Source: Flavobacteriaceae bacterium (GTDB lineage Bacteria > Bacteroidota > Bacteroidia > Flavobacteriales > Flavobacteriaceae). Taken from it: DNA of 64,000 bases. The notes beneath the pieces were generated by a model, which was not told the DNA's origin, ran no database searches, and was given only the letters and a program-made list of their open reading frames with translations. The stretch spans positions 44,995 through 108,994 of the forward strand of contig PBJZ01000012.1 in assembly GCA_002721275.1 (NCBI GenBank), read 5' to 3'. A program made the position numbers and the translations under genes. Positions 28,747 through 39,410 of this stretch are shown piece after piece; position 1 is the stretch's first letter, and the number at the start of each line of letters is the position of its first letter.

Positions 28747-31023
28747 TTAACTATTTATCGCTGCATTTTGTTTTTTTATTAAATTAAGCGCAGAGCCTTC
28801 TTTATACCATTCAATTTGCTGATCATTGTATGTATGGTTGGCTTTAATTATATCTGATTTTCCGTCTGAATGAATAATTTCAATTATTAATTGCTTTTTT
28901 GGGCTGAAATTGTCCAGATCAACAAAATTAAATGTATCATCTTCCATTATTAAATCATAATCTGACTCATTATTAAATGTTATTTCAAGCATACCTTGTT
29001 TCTTTAAATTAGTTTCATGAATTCTTGCAAAAGATTTAACCAAAACAACCCTTACCCCAAGGTGCCGTGGTTCCATTGCTGCATGTTCTCTTGATGACCC
29101 CTCACCATAATTGTGATCACCAACTACGATAGAAAAAATATTGTTTTTCTTATAAAATCTTTGTGTATCTGGAACACCTCCATACTCTCCGTTTATCTGA
29201 TTTTTAACGAGATTGGTTTTCTTATTAAATGAATTGACTGCACCTATTAGGCAGTTGTTGGATATATTATCTAAATGACCACGAAATCTTAGCCATGGGC
29301 CTGCCATTGAAATGTGGTCAGTTGTACATTTTCCGTGAGCTTTTATAAGTAGTTTTAAACCATAAAGGTTTTCACCGTCCCATGGTTGGAAAGGTGAGAG
29401 AATTTGAAGTCTTTCTGATTTACTAGCAACTTTAACTATTATGTTTGATCCATCTTCAACTGGTTCCAAGTAACCATTTTCCTTGACATCAAAACCTAAT
29501 TTTGGTAATTCAATTCCTTCAGGTGGGTCAAGAAAAACTTCATCACCATTTTCATTAATAAGTTTGTCTTTTATTGGATTAAAATCTAGTCTTCCAGAAA
29601 TCGCAACTGCTGCCACAATTTCTGGAGAGGCAACAAAAGCGTGAGTATTTGGGTTACCATCTGCTCTTTTAGCAAAGTTTCGGTTAAATGAGTGAATTAT
29701 TGAATTTTTTTCATGATTTTCAGCTCCATCTCTAGCCCATTGACCTATACATGGACCGCACGCGTTTGTAAATATCTTCGCATTTAATTCTTCAAAAATA
29801 CTTAAAAGCCCATCTCTTTCAGCGGTATATCGAACTTGCTCAGAGCCAGGGTTTATCCCAAAATCAGCTTTGGTTTTTAATTTTTTATCCAGTGCCTGCT
29901 TTGCAATCGAGGCCGCTCTTGAAAGGTCCTCATATGATGAGTTTGTGCATGAACCAATTAGACCCCATTCAATTTTCAAGGGCCATTTATTTTCTTTAGC
30001 CTTTACTTTCATTTCAGAAACTGGTGTTGCAAGATCCGGTGAAAATGGACCATTAATGTGCGGTGTTAATTCGTCCAAGTTTATTTCAATTATTTGATCA
30101 AAATATTTTTTTGGATTTTCATATACTTCTTTATCGGCTGTCAAATGCTCTTTCACTTTATTCGCGTAAGAGGCAACATCATCCCTTCCTGTTGCTCTTA
30201 AATATCTTTCCATTGAGTCGTCGTAACCAAAGGTTGATGTTGTTGCTCCAACCTCAGCTCCCATGTTGCAAATTGTCCCCTTTCCAGTACAAGAAATTTC
30301 TTCTGCGCCATCACCAAAGTATTCTATTATATAACCTGTTCCACCTTTCACAGTTAATATTCCTGCCACTTTTAAAATAATATCTTTAGGGGCAGTCCAT
30401 CCGTTTAATTTTCCTGTTAGTTTGACACCAATTAATTTTGGAAATTTTAGCTCCCATGCCATTCCAGCCATAACATCTACCGCATCAGCTCCACCGACTC
30501 CTATTGCTAGCATACCTAAACCACCAGCGTTTACAGTATGAGAGTCAGTTCCAATCATCATTCCTCCAGGAAAAGCATAGTTTTCAAGTACAACTTGGTG
30601 TATAATACCTGCACCTGGTTTCCAAAATCCTATTCCGTATTTATTTGAAACTGATTGTAAAAAATTAAAAACTTCAGAACTTGCTGAATTGGCAGCCTTT
30701 AAATCGTCTAATGCACCTGCTTTTGCTTGAATCAAATGATCACAATGTACTGTTGTTGGCACGGCAACTTTTTTCTTACCAGCTTGCATAAATTGAAGAA
30801 GAGCCATCTGAGCGGTTGCATCTTGGCATGCTATTCTGTCTGGAGCAAAGTTCACATAGTCGACTCCTCTCTCGAAGCTTTTATGAGTTTTATTATCCCA
30901 AAGATGTGAATATAAAATTTTTTCTGAGGCAGTTAATGGTTTTTTTAAAATGGATCTGATTTTACTCACTGTCTTACCTAAAGACTGATAGTGATTCTTT
31001 ATCATTTTAATATCAAAAGCCAT
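28747..31023 (-). CDS. aconitate hydratase (mitochondrial-type, ~758 aa)
   Basis: [69 protein letters not shown]. Confidence 0.96.
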   Translation of the reverse strand: MAFDIKMIKNHYQSLGKTVSKIRSILKKPLTASEKILYSHLWDNKTHKSFERGVDYVNFAPDRIACQDATAQMALLQFMQAGKKKVAVPTTVHCDHLIQAKAGALDDLKAANSASSEVFNFLQSVSNKYGIGFWKPGAGIIHQVVLENYAFPGGMMIGTDSHTVNAGGLGMLAIGVGGADAVDVMAGMAWELKFPKLIGVKLTGKLNGWTAPKDIILKVAGILTVKGGTGYIIEYFGDGAEEISCTGKGTICNMGAEVGATTSTFGYDDSMERYLRATGRDDVASYANKVKEHLTADKEVYENPKKYFDQIIEINLDELTPHINGPFSPDLATPVSEMKVKAKENKWPLKIEWGLIGSCTNSSYEDLSRAASIAKQALDKKLKTKADFGINPGSEQVRYTAERDGLLSIFEELNAKIFTNACGPCIGQWARDGAENHEKNSIIHSFNRNFAKRADGNPNTHAFVASPEIVAAVAISGRLDFNPIKDKLINENGDEVFLDPPEGIELPKLGFDVKENGYLEPVEDGSNIIVKVASKSERLQILSPFQPWDGENLYGLKLLIKAHGKCTTDHISMAGPWLRFRGHLDNISNNCLIGAVNSFNKKTNLVKNQINGEYGGVPDTQRFYKKNNIFSIVVGDHNYGEGSSREHAAMEPRHLGVRVVLVKSFARIHETNLKKQGMLEITFNNESDYDLIMEDDTFNFVDLDNFSPKKQLIIEIIHSDGKSDIIKANHTYNDQQIEWYKEGSALNLIKKQNAAINS

Positions 31024-31238
31024 AGATATTTTCTTTGTTATTTGGCGAAATTAAACTAAATATTGGGTATCTGAAAGTGAGTAAACAGAAAATTTTATTA
31101 AAAAAGTTTTATTACCACATTATAAATTAATTATCAAAAAAACTTTTATAAAGTAAAAATTAAAATTGATTCTTAAAATTGATGTCAAATAAATTTGAAA
31201 AAAAACGAGAATTATAAAGGCCTATAGATTTTTTTTTT

Positions 31239-31246
31239 TAAATTTG
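31239..31246 (+). promoter_or_regulatory. candidate -7 box TAAATTTG for tuf
   Basis: TAAATTTGCAC after a T-run, 33 bp before tuf ATG. Confidence 0.55.
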
Positions 31247-31279
31247 CACCCTCTAAAAACAATTAAGAAAAAATCAATT

Positions 31280-32467
31280 ATGGCTAAAGAAACTTTCGAT
31301 CGGTCAAAACCTCACTTAAACATAGGTACTATAGGCCACGTAGATCATGGTAAAACAACTCTTACAGCTGCTATTACAAAGGTTTTAGCTGATGCTGGAT
31401 TATCAGAGGCGCAAAGCTTTGATCAGATAGATAATGCTCCTGAAGAAAAGGAGCGCGGGATTACAATTAATACATCTCATGTTGAATATCAGACAACAAA
31501 TAGACATTATGCACACGTAGATTGCCCAGGTCACGCGGATTATGTCAAGAATATGGTCACTGGTGCAGCACAAATGGATGGTGCAATACTTGTTGTAGCT
31601 GCAACTGATGGTCCAATGCCACAGACAAGAGAACACATATTGTTGGGCCGCCAAGTAGGGGTACCCAGAATTGTAGTATTTCTGAATAAAGCAGATATGG
31701 TTGATGACGAAGAATTGCTTGAACTAGTTGAAATGGAAGTAAGAGAATTGCTGTCCTTTTACGATTATGATGGTGATAATACACCTGTTATCTTAGGCTC
31801 CGCTTTGGGAGCTTTAAACGGTGAGCAAAAATGGGTCGACACTGTCATGAAGCTAATGGAAGAAGTTGATGGATGGATTGAATTACCAAAAAGAGACGTG
31901 GATAAAGATTTTCTAATGCCAGTCGAAGATGTATTTTCAATTACCGGAAGAGGTACTGTTGCTACAGGAAGAATAGAAACTGGTGTTGCAAATACAGGTG
32001 ATGAAATTGATATTATCGGAATGGGTGCTGAAAAATTAAAATCTACAATTACAGGTGTTGAAATGTTTAGAAAAATTCTGGATCGAGGCGAAGCCGGTGA
32101 TAATACTGGTATATTGCTTCGTGGGATTGAGAAAACTGACATAAAAAGAGGTATGGTGTTGTGTAAAGTTGGTTCTGTGACACCACATGCTAAATTCAAA
32201 GCTGAAGTGTATATACTAAAAAAAGAAGAGGGCGGACGTCACACTCCTTTTCACAACAATTACAGACCACAATTTTATGTAAGAACAACAGACGTTACAG
32301 GAAATATTAATCTTCCTAGTGGTGTTGAAATGGTTATGCCAGGTGACAATTTAACAATTGAAGTTGATTTGATTCAACCAATTGCATTAAGTATTGGTCT
32401 TCGTTTTGCTATCCGTGAGGGTGGAAGAACGGTTGGAGCAGGTCAAGTAACTGAAATATTAGATTAA
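31280..32467 (+). CDS. tuf: translation elongation factor Tu
   Basis: [36 protein letters not shown] at 31280 preferred over the upstream extension. Confidence 0.99.
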   Translation: MAKETFDRSKPHLNIGTIGHVDHGKTTLTAAITKVLADAGLSEAQSFDQIDNAPEEKERGITINTSHVEYQTTNRHYAHVDCPGHADYVKNMVTGAAQMDGAILVVAATDGPMPQTREHILLGRQVGVPRIVVFLNKADMVDDEELLELVEMEVRELLSFYDYDGDNTPVILGSALGALNGEQKWVDTVMKLMEEVDGWIELPKRDVDKDFLMPVEDVFSITGRGTVATGRIETGVANTGDEIDIIGMGAEKLKSTITGVEMFRKILDRGEAGDNTGILLRGIEKTDIKRGMVLCKVGSVTPHAKFKAEVYILKKEEGGRHTPFHNNYRPQFYVRTTDVTGNINLPSGVEMVMPGDNLTIEVDLIQPIALSIGLRFAIREGGRTVGAGQVTEILD

Positions 32468-32525
32468 AATTTAATTGATGCCCTAAAGAGTAATGGGAAT
32501 AAATCTTATTAGTCTTATAATTTAT

Positions 32526-32598
32526 ACGGGTTTAGCTCAGTTGGTAGAGCACTGGTCTCCAAAACCAGGTGTCGGGAGTTCGAGTCTCTCAACCCGTG
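32526..32598 (+). tRNA. tRNA-Trp (anticodon CCA)
   Basis: acceptor ACGGGTT/AACCCGT, anticodon loop CTCCAAA; between tuf and secE as usual in Bacteroidota. Confidence 0.97.
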
Positions 32599-32617
32599 CA
32601 TTAAAATTAATTTTTGA

Positions 32618-32812
32618 ATGACAACGATAGTAAATTTTTTGAAGAATTCATTTGAAGAGCTACAAAAAAATGTCTCTTGGACGCCAAGAGAAGAGCTGCA
32701 ACGTTTGGTTGTAGTCGTTTTATTATTTTCTGTCATGTTCTCACTTGCAATTTGGGGTGCAGATTCAGTGTTGTCAAGAATAGTGAAATCATATTTTGAA
32801 ATTATAAACTAG
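32618..32812 (+). CDS. secE: preprotein translocase subunit SecE
   Basis: FLKNSFEELQKNVSWTPREELQRLVVVVLLFSVMFSLAIWGAD; position before nusG. Confidence 0.93.
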   Translation: MTTIVNFLKNSFEELQKNVSWTPREELQRLVVVVLLFSVMFSLAIWGADSVLSRIVKSYFEIIN

Positions 32813-32813
32813 T

Positions 32814-33365
32814 ATGACTGAAGTTAGTAACAACAAGTGGTATGTAATTCGTGCGGTGAGTGGTCAAGAAGCCAAGATCAAAGACTATATATTTACTGAG
32901 ATTGAAAGGCTTGGGTTTTCAAAAAAACTTGAGGATATACTTGTCCCAACTGAAAAAATAGTCCAAATTCGCAACGGAAAAAAAATAAGTAAAGAACGTA
33001 CATACTTTCCAGGATACATTATGATTAAGGCTGATTTATCTGGAGAACTACCTCACGTTATAAAGTCAGTCACAAACGTTATAGGCTTCTTGGGTGAAAC
33101 AAAAGGAGGAGATCCTATTCCTTTGAGACCATCTGAAGTTAATAGAATGCTTGGAAAAGTTGATGAGCTATCTCTTTCAACCGAACAAATAAACATACCT
33201 TACGCTGAAGGCGAAAATATAAAGGTTATAGATGGTCCCTTCAATGGCTTTACTGGTGCAATTGAAAGAGTTAATGAAGACAAAAGAAAATTAGAGGTCA
33301 TGGTAAAAATATTTGGCCGTAAAACACCCCTAGAATTGAGTTACATGCAAGTCGAAAAATTGTAG
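32814..33365 (+). CDS. nusG: transcription termination/antitermination factor NusG
   Basis: KWYVIRAVSGQEAKIKDYI, YFPGYIMIKADL, KOW domain IDGPFNGFTGAIERVNED. Confidence 0.97.
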   Translation: MTEVSNNKWYVIRAVSGQEAKIKDYIFTEIERLGFSKKLEDILVPTEKIVQIRNGKKISKERTYFPGYIMIKADLSGELPHVIKSVTNVIGFLGETKGGDPIPLRPSEVNRMLGKVDELSLSTEQINIPYAEGENIKVIDGPFNGFTGAIERVNEDKRKLEVMVKIFGRKTPLELSYMQVEKL

Positions 33366-33380
33366 AAAACACCTAATAAA

Positions 33381-33824
33381 ATGGCAAAAGAAGTAGAAAA
33401 AGTTTTAAAAGTACAAGTAAGAGGCGGCGCTGCTAATCCTTCACCTCCTGTAGGTCCAGCGCTTGGAGCAGCTGGTGTCAACATAATGGAGTTTTGTAAA
33501 CAATTTAATGCAAGATCTCAAGACAAACCAGGAAAAGTTTTGCCAGTAACAATAACAGTATTTAAAGATAAATCTTTCGAGTTTGTTATAAAAACACCTC
33601 CTGCAGCAGTTCAACTAATGGAAGCGGCGAAAAAGAAAAAAGGTTCTGGTGAACCAAATAGAAATAAAGTAGGTTCAGTCACATGGGATCAGATTAAAAA
33701 AATTGCAGAAGATAAAATGCCAGATTTAAATGCTTTTAATATCGAATCTGCTATGAAAATGGTTGCTGGTACTGCTAGATCAATGGGTTTTAAAGTACAA
33801 GGAAATGTACCTTTTAAAGAATAA
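33381..33824 (+). CDS. rplK: 50S ribosomal protein L11
   Basis: [34 protein letters not shown]. Confidence 0.98.
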   Translation: MAKEVEKVLKVQVRGGAANPSPPVGPALGAAGVNIMEFCKQFNARSQDKPGKVLPVTITVFKDKSFEFVIKTPPAAVQLMEAAKKKKGSGEPNRNKVGSVTWDQIKKIAEDKMPDLNAFNIESAMKMVAGTARSMGFKVQGNVPFKE

Positions 33825-33829
33825 GTCTA

Positions 33830-34519
33830 ATGGGAAGAATTACAAAAAATCAAAAAGATGCTAGATCTAAAATTGATAATTCAATTTTTTACAGTCTTGA
33901 AGATGCTGCCAACATGATTAAAGAAATTTCAAAATCAAAATTCGATGAGTCTATTGATATAGCTATGAGACTTGGTGTCGATCCAAAGAAAGCTAACCAA
34001 ATGGTTCGTGGTGTTGTAACTTTACCTCATGGGACTGGAAAAAATCTGAGTGTTCTGGCGCTCGTTACACCTGATAAGGAAAATGAAGCCAAGCAAGCAG
34101 GTGCTGATTACATTGGTTTAGATGAATATTTACAGAAAATAAAAGATGGTTGGACTGATGTTGACGTTATAGTTACAATGCCGAGCGTGATGGGTAAATT
34201 AGGTCCTTTAGGAAGAGTTCTTGGACCCAGAGGCCTAATGCCTAACCCCAAGACTGGTACAGTGACTATGGATATTAAAAAAGCAGTTTCGGATGTGAAG
34301 GGTGGAAAAATAGATTTTAAAGTTGAAAAAAATGGAATAATTCATGCGGCTATTGGTAAAGTTTCTTTTTCAGCAAAAAAAATATTTGAGAATGCTGACG
34401 AATTTATTAAAACAGTAATCAAACTTAAACCTTCAACAACAAAAGGAACATATGTTAAAAGTATTTTTATTTCAACTACCATGAGTCCTAGCATTGCGGT
34501 TGAAGCTAAATTCTCATAA
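33830..34519 (+). CDS. rplA: 50S ribosomal protein L1
   Basis: [47 protein letters not shown]. Confidence 0.98.
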   Translation: MGRITKNQKDARSKIDNSIFYSLEDAANMIKEISKSKFDESIDIAMRLGVDPKKANQMVRGVVTLPHGTGKNLSVLALVTPDKENEAKQAGADYIGLDEYLQKIKDGWTDVDVIVTMPSVMGKLGPLGRVLGPRGLMPNPKTGTVTMDIKKAVSDVKGGKIDFKVEKNGIIHAAIGKVSFSAKKIFENADEFIKTVIKLKPSTTKGTYVKSIFISTTMSPSIAVEAKFS

Positions 34520-34528
34520 AGAAAAAAA

Positions 34529-35044
34529 ATGAATAAAGCCGAAAAAATAAAAGTAATTGATAATTTGACACTTAGTTTGTCCAGCTCTAAAAATCTATAT
34601 TTAGCTGATATATCAGGACTTAATGCATCTCAAACTTCTGACTTGAGACGTGCGTGCTATAAAGCGAATATTAAATTATCTGTGGTTAAAAACACAATGC
34701 TTTCAAGAGCAATAGACGCATCAGACAAAGATTTTGGTGAAATACCTTCAGTCTTGAAAGGAAATACATCATTAATGTTTTCTGATACTGGAAATGCTCC
34801 CGCCAAAGTCATTAAAGAATTTAGAAAGAAAAATGAAAAACCAATCTTAAAAGCTGCATATATTGAGGAAGCAGTTTATATTGGTGACAGCCAGCTTGAA
34901 GCCCTAGTAGCTATAAAATCACGTGAGGAACTTGTTGCTGAAGTTGTTGGATTATTACAATCACCGGTTAAAAGTGTTATTTCAGCATTGAAGTCAAGTG
35001 GAAATAACCTATCAGGAGTATTGAAAACGTTATCAGAGCGTTAG
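34529..35044 (+). CDS. rplJ: 50S ribosomal protein L10
   Basis: L10 family sequence, position between rplA and rplL. Confidence 0.96.
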   Translation: MNKAEKIKVIDNLTLSLSSSKNLYLADISGLNASQTSDLRRACYKANIKLSVVKNTMLSRAIDASDKDFGEIPSVLKGNTSLMFSDTGNAPAKVIKEFRKKNEKPILKAAYIEEAVYIGDSQLEALVAIKSREELVAEVVGLLQSPVKSVISALKSSGNNLSGVLKTLSER

Positions 35045-35097
35045 TCTGAAAAAAAAAGTTAAAGTGAAAATTAAAAATAAATTTAAAAATTAGTAAA

Positions 35098-35478
35098 ATG
35101 GCAGATATAAAAGACTTTGCAGAGAAATTAGTAAATCTTACAGTAAAAGAAGTTAATGAACTTGCGACAATACTTAAGGATGAGTATGGAATTGAACCAG
35201 CAGCTACCGCGGTAGCGGCTTCAGTTCCAGCAGCAGGTGGAGAAGCTGGTGGTGGCGCAGATGAAAAAACAGAATTTGATGTTATTTTAACTGCTGCGGG
35301 AGGATCGAAGCTTGCTGTAGTAAAGTTAGTCAAAGAGTTAACAGGATTAGGATTAAAAGAAGCGAAAGGCTTAGTTGATGAGGCGCCAAGTCCAATTAAA
35401 GAGGGTGTTGCCAAAGATGAAGCTGAAGGTCTTAAAAAATCTTTAGAAGAAGCTGGAGCAGAGGTAGAGCTCAAATAA
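35098..35478 (+). CDS. rplL: 50S ribosomal protein L7/L12
   Basis: [42 protein letters not shown]. Confidence 0.98.
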   Translation: MADIKDFAEKLVNLTVKEVNELATILKDEYGIEPAATAVAASVPAAGGEAGGGADEKTEFDVILTAAGGSKLAVVKLVKELTGLGLKEAKGLVDEAPSPIKEGVAKDEAEGLKKSLEEAGAEVELK

Positions 35479-35501
35479 TAAGATTTAGTAATAAATATTC
35501 T

Positions 35502-35538
35502 AAATATCCAAGATTGGATATTTGAGAAACTAGTTTCT
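35502..35538. repeat. two adjacent inverted repeats in the rplL-rpoB intergenic region
   Basis: AAATATCCA-AGAT-TGGATATTT (35502-35523, 9-bp perfect stem) and palindrome AGAAACTAGTTTCT (35525-35538). Confidence 0.75.
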
Positions 35539-35572
35539 ATTTTCAAAATTATTTCAACTTAAAACCTTAAAA

Positions 35573-38500
35573 ATGTCCAGTACAACTCAAAACAGAACAA
35601 ATTTTGCAACCGCAAAACATACTCCAGATTACCCAGATTTCCTTGATATTCAAATAAAGTCTTTTCAAGATTTTTTTCAACTTGAAACTAAATCAGACGA
35701 AAGAAATGAAGAGGGTTTGTTTAATACTTTCAAAGAAAATTTTCCAATTACTGATACTCGAAATCAATTTGTGTTAGAGTTTTTGGATTATTTTGTCGAT
35801 CCACCTCGATATTCAATTCAGGAGTGTATTGAAAGGGGGCTTACATATTCAGTACCTCTAAAAGCTCGTTTAAAATTGTATTGTACAGATGTAGAACATG
35901 AAGATTTTGAGACTATTGTACAAGATGTTTTTTTAGGAACAATCCCCTACATGACACCCAGCGGAACTTTCTGTATTAATGGAGCTGAAAGAGTAGTTGT
36001 TTCTCAGTTGCATAGGTCCCCAGGAGTATTTTTTGGACAATCTTTCCATGCAAACGGAACCAAACTTTATTCTGCAAGAGTAATCCCTTTCAAAGGTTCA
36101 TGGATAGAATTTGCTACTGATATAAATAGCGTTATGTACGCATACATTGACAGAAAAAAGAAATTACCTGTAACAACTCTCTTCAGAGCTATAGGTTATG
36201 AGAGTGATAAGGATATTTTAGAGATTTTTGATCTTGCTGAGGAAATCAAAGTTTCTAAGTCCGGTTTAAAAAAAGTTTTAGCGAGAAAATTAGCTGCTAG
36301 AGTTCTTAAGACTTGGCATGAGGATTTTGTTGATGAAGACACCGGTGAAGTTATTTCAATAGAAAGGAATGAAATTGTAATTGACCGGGATACTGTTCTT
36401 GAAAAAGAACATATAGATCAAATTATTGACTCTGGAACAAAAACTATTTTATTGCATAAAGTAGATGCTCACATGTCTGATTATGCAATTATTCATAACA
36501 CTCTTCAGAAAGATCCAACCAATTCGGAAAAAGAAGCTGTCGAACACATTTACCGTCAACTTAGAAATGCTGAACCCCCTGATGAAGATACTGCCCGTGG
36601 AATAATAGATAAATTATTCTTCTCTGACCAGAGATACAATTTGGGAGAAGTTGGTAGATACAGAATGAATAAAAAACTTGATGTAGAGGTTGAAATGGAT
36701 AAATTGGTTTTAACAAAATTAGATATCATAACAATAATTAAGTATCTAATTGAGTTGATTAATTCAAAAGCTGAAATAGATGATATTGATCACCTTTCTA
36801 ATCGGAGAGTTAGAACCGTTGGAGAACAATTATCTTCACAGTTCGGTGTTGGGTTAGCAAGAATGGCGAGGACTATCAGAGAGAGAATGAATGTCAGAGA
36901 TAATGAGGTTTTTACACCAATAGATTTAATTAATGCAAAAACTTTATCATCAGTTATAAATACTTTTTTTGGTACTAATCAACTCTCCCAATTTATGGAT
37001 CAAACCAATCCATTAGCAGAATTAACTCATAAAAGAAGGCTTTCTGCTTTAGGCCCTGGCGGATTATCAAGGGAAAGGGCTGGCTTTGAAGTTAGGGATG
37101 TTCATTACACTCATTATGGAAGATTATGTCCAATCGAAACTCCAGAAGGACCCAATATCGGTTTAATATCCTCCCTGGGCGTTTACGCAAAAGTTAATAA
37201 TTTAGGATTTATTGAAACACCATACAGAAAAGTAAAAAATGGTAAGATTGATTTAAATGAAACAACTTACCTTAGTGCTGAGGAAGAAGAAAATAAACTC
37301 ATTGCTCAGGCTACAATACCATTTGATAAGACCGGAAAAATAACAAGTGATAGAGTAATAGCTCGTGATCAAGCTGATTTCCCAGTTGTTAATCCCGATA
37401 AAATTAATTACACAGATGTAGCACCAAATCAAATAGCATCAATATCAGCGTCCTTAATTCCTTTTCTGGAGCACGATGACGCAAATAGAGCTTTGATGGG
37501 TTCAAATATGATGCGACAAGCTGTACCTCTTCTCAAGCCAGATTCGCCGATTGTCGGAACTGGACTTGAATCACAAGTAGCAACTGATTCTAGAATTTTA
37601 ATTAATGCTGAAGGTGACGGCTTCGTTGAATATGTAGATGCAAATAAGATAACAATCAAATATGATATTTCAAAGAAGGAAGAAATGGTCAGGTTTGATA
37701 GCCCTGTTAAAGATTATGAATTGATAAAGTTCAGAAAAACAAACCAAGGCACATGTATAAATCTAAAATCAATAGTCAAAAAAGGAGATAGAGTTGTCAA
37801 GGGACAGGTTTTGTGTGAGGGTTATGCTACTGAAAATGGAGAATTAGCTCTAGGAAGGAATATGAAGGTTGCATTTATGCCATGGAAGGGTTATAATTTT
37901 GAGGATGCTATTGTGATTTCTGAAAAAGTTGTAAGAGAAGATATTTTTACCTCAATTCATATTGATGAATATTCTTTAGACGTTAGAGATACAAAGCTAG
38001 GTACGGAGGAATTAACTGACGATATTCCAAATGTTAGTGAAGAATCAACTAAAGATTTGGATGAAAATGGAATGATTAGAATCGGTGCCGAGGTAAATCC
38101 AGGAGATATTTTAATCGGTAAAATTACACCAAAAGGTGAGTCTGACCCTACACCAGAAGAAAAATTGTTGAGAGCAATTTTTGGCGATAAAGCAGGAGAT
38201 GTTAAAGACGCATCTCTCAAAGCACCCCCATCACTTCATGGAATAGTTGTTGATAAAAAATTATTTACTAGATCTTTCAAGGATAAAAGAAAGAGAAATC
38301 AAGATAAACAAGAGTTGCAAATATTAGAAGAAAGCTATGATCAAAAATTCCAAAATTTAAAAGGAATTTTAGTTGAAAAACTCTTTGCAATTGTGAATGG
38401 TAAAACATGCCAAGGAGTTCAAAACGACCTAGGTGAAGATGTTTTACCTAAAGGAAAAAAATATACTTTAAAAATGCTTTCAGGGGTTGAGGACTACACT

Positions 38501-39382
38501 CACCTGACAAAAGGATCTTGGACAACATCTGATGATACAAACTTTATGATTGAAGATTTGATCCATAATTACAAGATCAAAGAGAATGATTTGCAGGGTT
38601 CCCTTAGAAGAGAGAAGTTCACGATTTCTGTTGGTGATGAGCTACCTGCTGGTATTTTAAAATTAGCAAAAGTATATATTGCCAAAAAAAGAAAATTGAA
38701 AGTTGGAGATAAAATGGCAGGAAGGCATGGTAATAAAGGAATCGTAGCGAGGATAGTTAGGGAAGAGGAAATGCCTTTTTTGGAGGATGGAACTCCAGTT
38801 GATATTGTTTTAAATCCATTAGGAGTACCCTCGAGAATGAATATAGGACAAATATATGAAACAGTCTTAGGTTGGGCTGGACAGAACTTAGGTAAGAAGT
38901 TTTCTACGCCAATTTTTGACGGAGCATCGATAGATCAAATTAACAATTTGACCGACGAAGCCAAAGTCCCAAAATATGGTCACACTTATTTATTCGATGG
39001 CGGAACAGGAGAACGATTTGATCAACCTGCAACCGTTGGTGTCATATATATGTTGAAATTAGGTCACATGGTTGACGATAAGATGCATTCTAGATCGATT
39101 GGACCATATTCATTGATTACACAACAACCATTGGGAGGAAAGGCCCAATTTGGTGGTCAACGTTTCGGGGAAATGGAGGTTTGGGCTTTAGAAGCTTATG
39201 GAGCCTCTAGTACATTGCAAGAAATATTGACAGTAAAGTCTGATGATGTTGTAGGAAGAGCTAAATCCTATGAGTCAATTGTAAAGGGAGACACCCTTCC
39301 AGAACCAGGATTACCAGAATCTTTTAACGTATTAATGCACGAGTTAAGAGGTTTAGGGCTTGATATTAGATTAGAAGAATAA
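35573..39382 (+). CDS. rpoB: DNA-directed RNA polymerase subunit beta
   Basis: 1269 aa; [55 protein letters not shown]. Confidence 0.99.
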   Translation: MSSTTQNRTNFATAKHTPDYPDFLDIQIKSFQDFFQLETKSDERNEEGLFNTFKENFPITDTRNQFVLEFLDYFVDPPRYSIQECIERGLTYSVPLKARLKLYCTDVEHEDFETIVQDVFLGTIPYMTPSGTFCINGAERVVVSQLHRSPGVFFGQSFHANGTKLYSARVIPFKGSWIEFATDINSVMYAYIDRKKKLPVTTLFRAIGYESDKDILEIFDLAEEIKVSKSGLKKVLARKLAARVLKTWHEDFVDEDTGEVISIERNEIVIDRDTVLEKEHIDQIIDSGTKTILLHKVDAHMSDYAIIHNTLQKDPTNSEKEAVEHIYRQLRNAEPPDEDTARGIIDKLFFSDQRYNLGEVGRYRMNKKLDVEVEMDKLVLTKLDIITIIKYLIELINSKAEIDDIDHLSNRRVRTVGEQLSSQFGVGLARMARTIRERMNVRDNEVFTPIDLINAKTLSSVINTFFGTNQLSQFMDQTNPLAELTHKRRLSALGPGGLSRERAGFEVRDVHYTHYGRLCPIETPEGPNIGLISSLGVYAKVNNLGFIETPYRKVKNGKIDLNETTYLSAEEEENKLIAQATIPFDKTGKITSDRVIARDQADFPVVNPDKINYTDVAPNQIASISASLIPFLEHDDANRALMGSNMMRQAVPLLKPDSPIVGTGLESQVATDSRILINAEGDGFVEYVDANKITIKYDISKKEEMVRFDSPVKDYELIKFRKTNQGTCINLKSIVKKGDRVVKGQVLCEGYATENGELALGRNMKVAFMPWKGYNFEDAIVISEKVVREDIFTSIHIDEYSLDVRDTKLGTEELTDDIPNVSEESTKDLDENGMIRIGAEVNPGDILIGKITPKGESDPTPEEKLLRAIFGDKAGDVKDASLKAPPSLHGIVVDKKLFTRSFKDKRKRNQDKQELQILEESYDQKFQNLKGILVEKLFAIVNGKTCQGVQNDLGEDVLPKGKKYTLKMLSGVEDYTHLTKGSWTTSDDTNFMIEDLIHNYKIKENDLQGSLRREKFTISVGDELPAGILKLAKVYIAKKRKLKVGDKMAGRHGNKGIVARIVREEEMPFLEDGTPVDIVLNPLGVPSRMNIGQIYETVLGWAGQNLGKKFSTPIFDGASIDQINNLTDEAKVPKYGHTYLFDGGTGERFDQPATVGVIYMLKLGHMVDDKMHSRSIGPYSLITQQPLGGKAQFGGQRFGEMEVWALEAYGASSTLQEILTVKSDDVVGRAKSYESIVKGDTLPEPGLPESFNVLMHELRGLGLDIRLEE

Positions 39383-39410
39383 AAACAAGAACCATAAATA
39401 AATTATTTAA

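Noticed and set aside
24547-31240. Segment after tRNA-Thr(GGT) considered as a tRNA-integrated genomic island
   Set aside because: No integrase and no convincing duplicate of the tRNA 3' end before tuf; contains core aconitase; xerC at 22760 is in its usual rpsU neighbourhood
31765-32199. 144-aa - strand ORF opposite tuf
   Set aside because: Antisense shadow ORF of a highly conserved gene; no family resemblance
32515-32736. 73-aa - strand ORF across tRNA-Trp and secE
   Set aside because: Overlaps a tRNA and a conserved CDS on the opposite strand (the GLRDSNSRHLVLETSALPTELNP-type antisense-tRNA translation is a classic artefact)
34977-35546. 189-aa - strand ORF opposite rplJ end and rplL
   Set aside because: Antisense shadow of a certain ribosomal protein gene; low-complexity Ser/Ala translation
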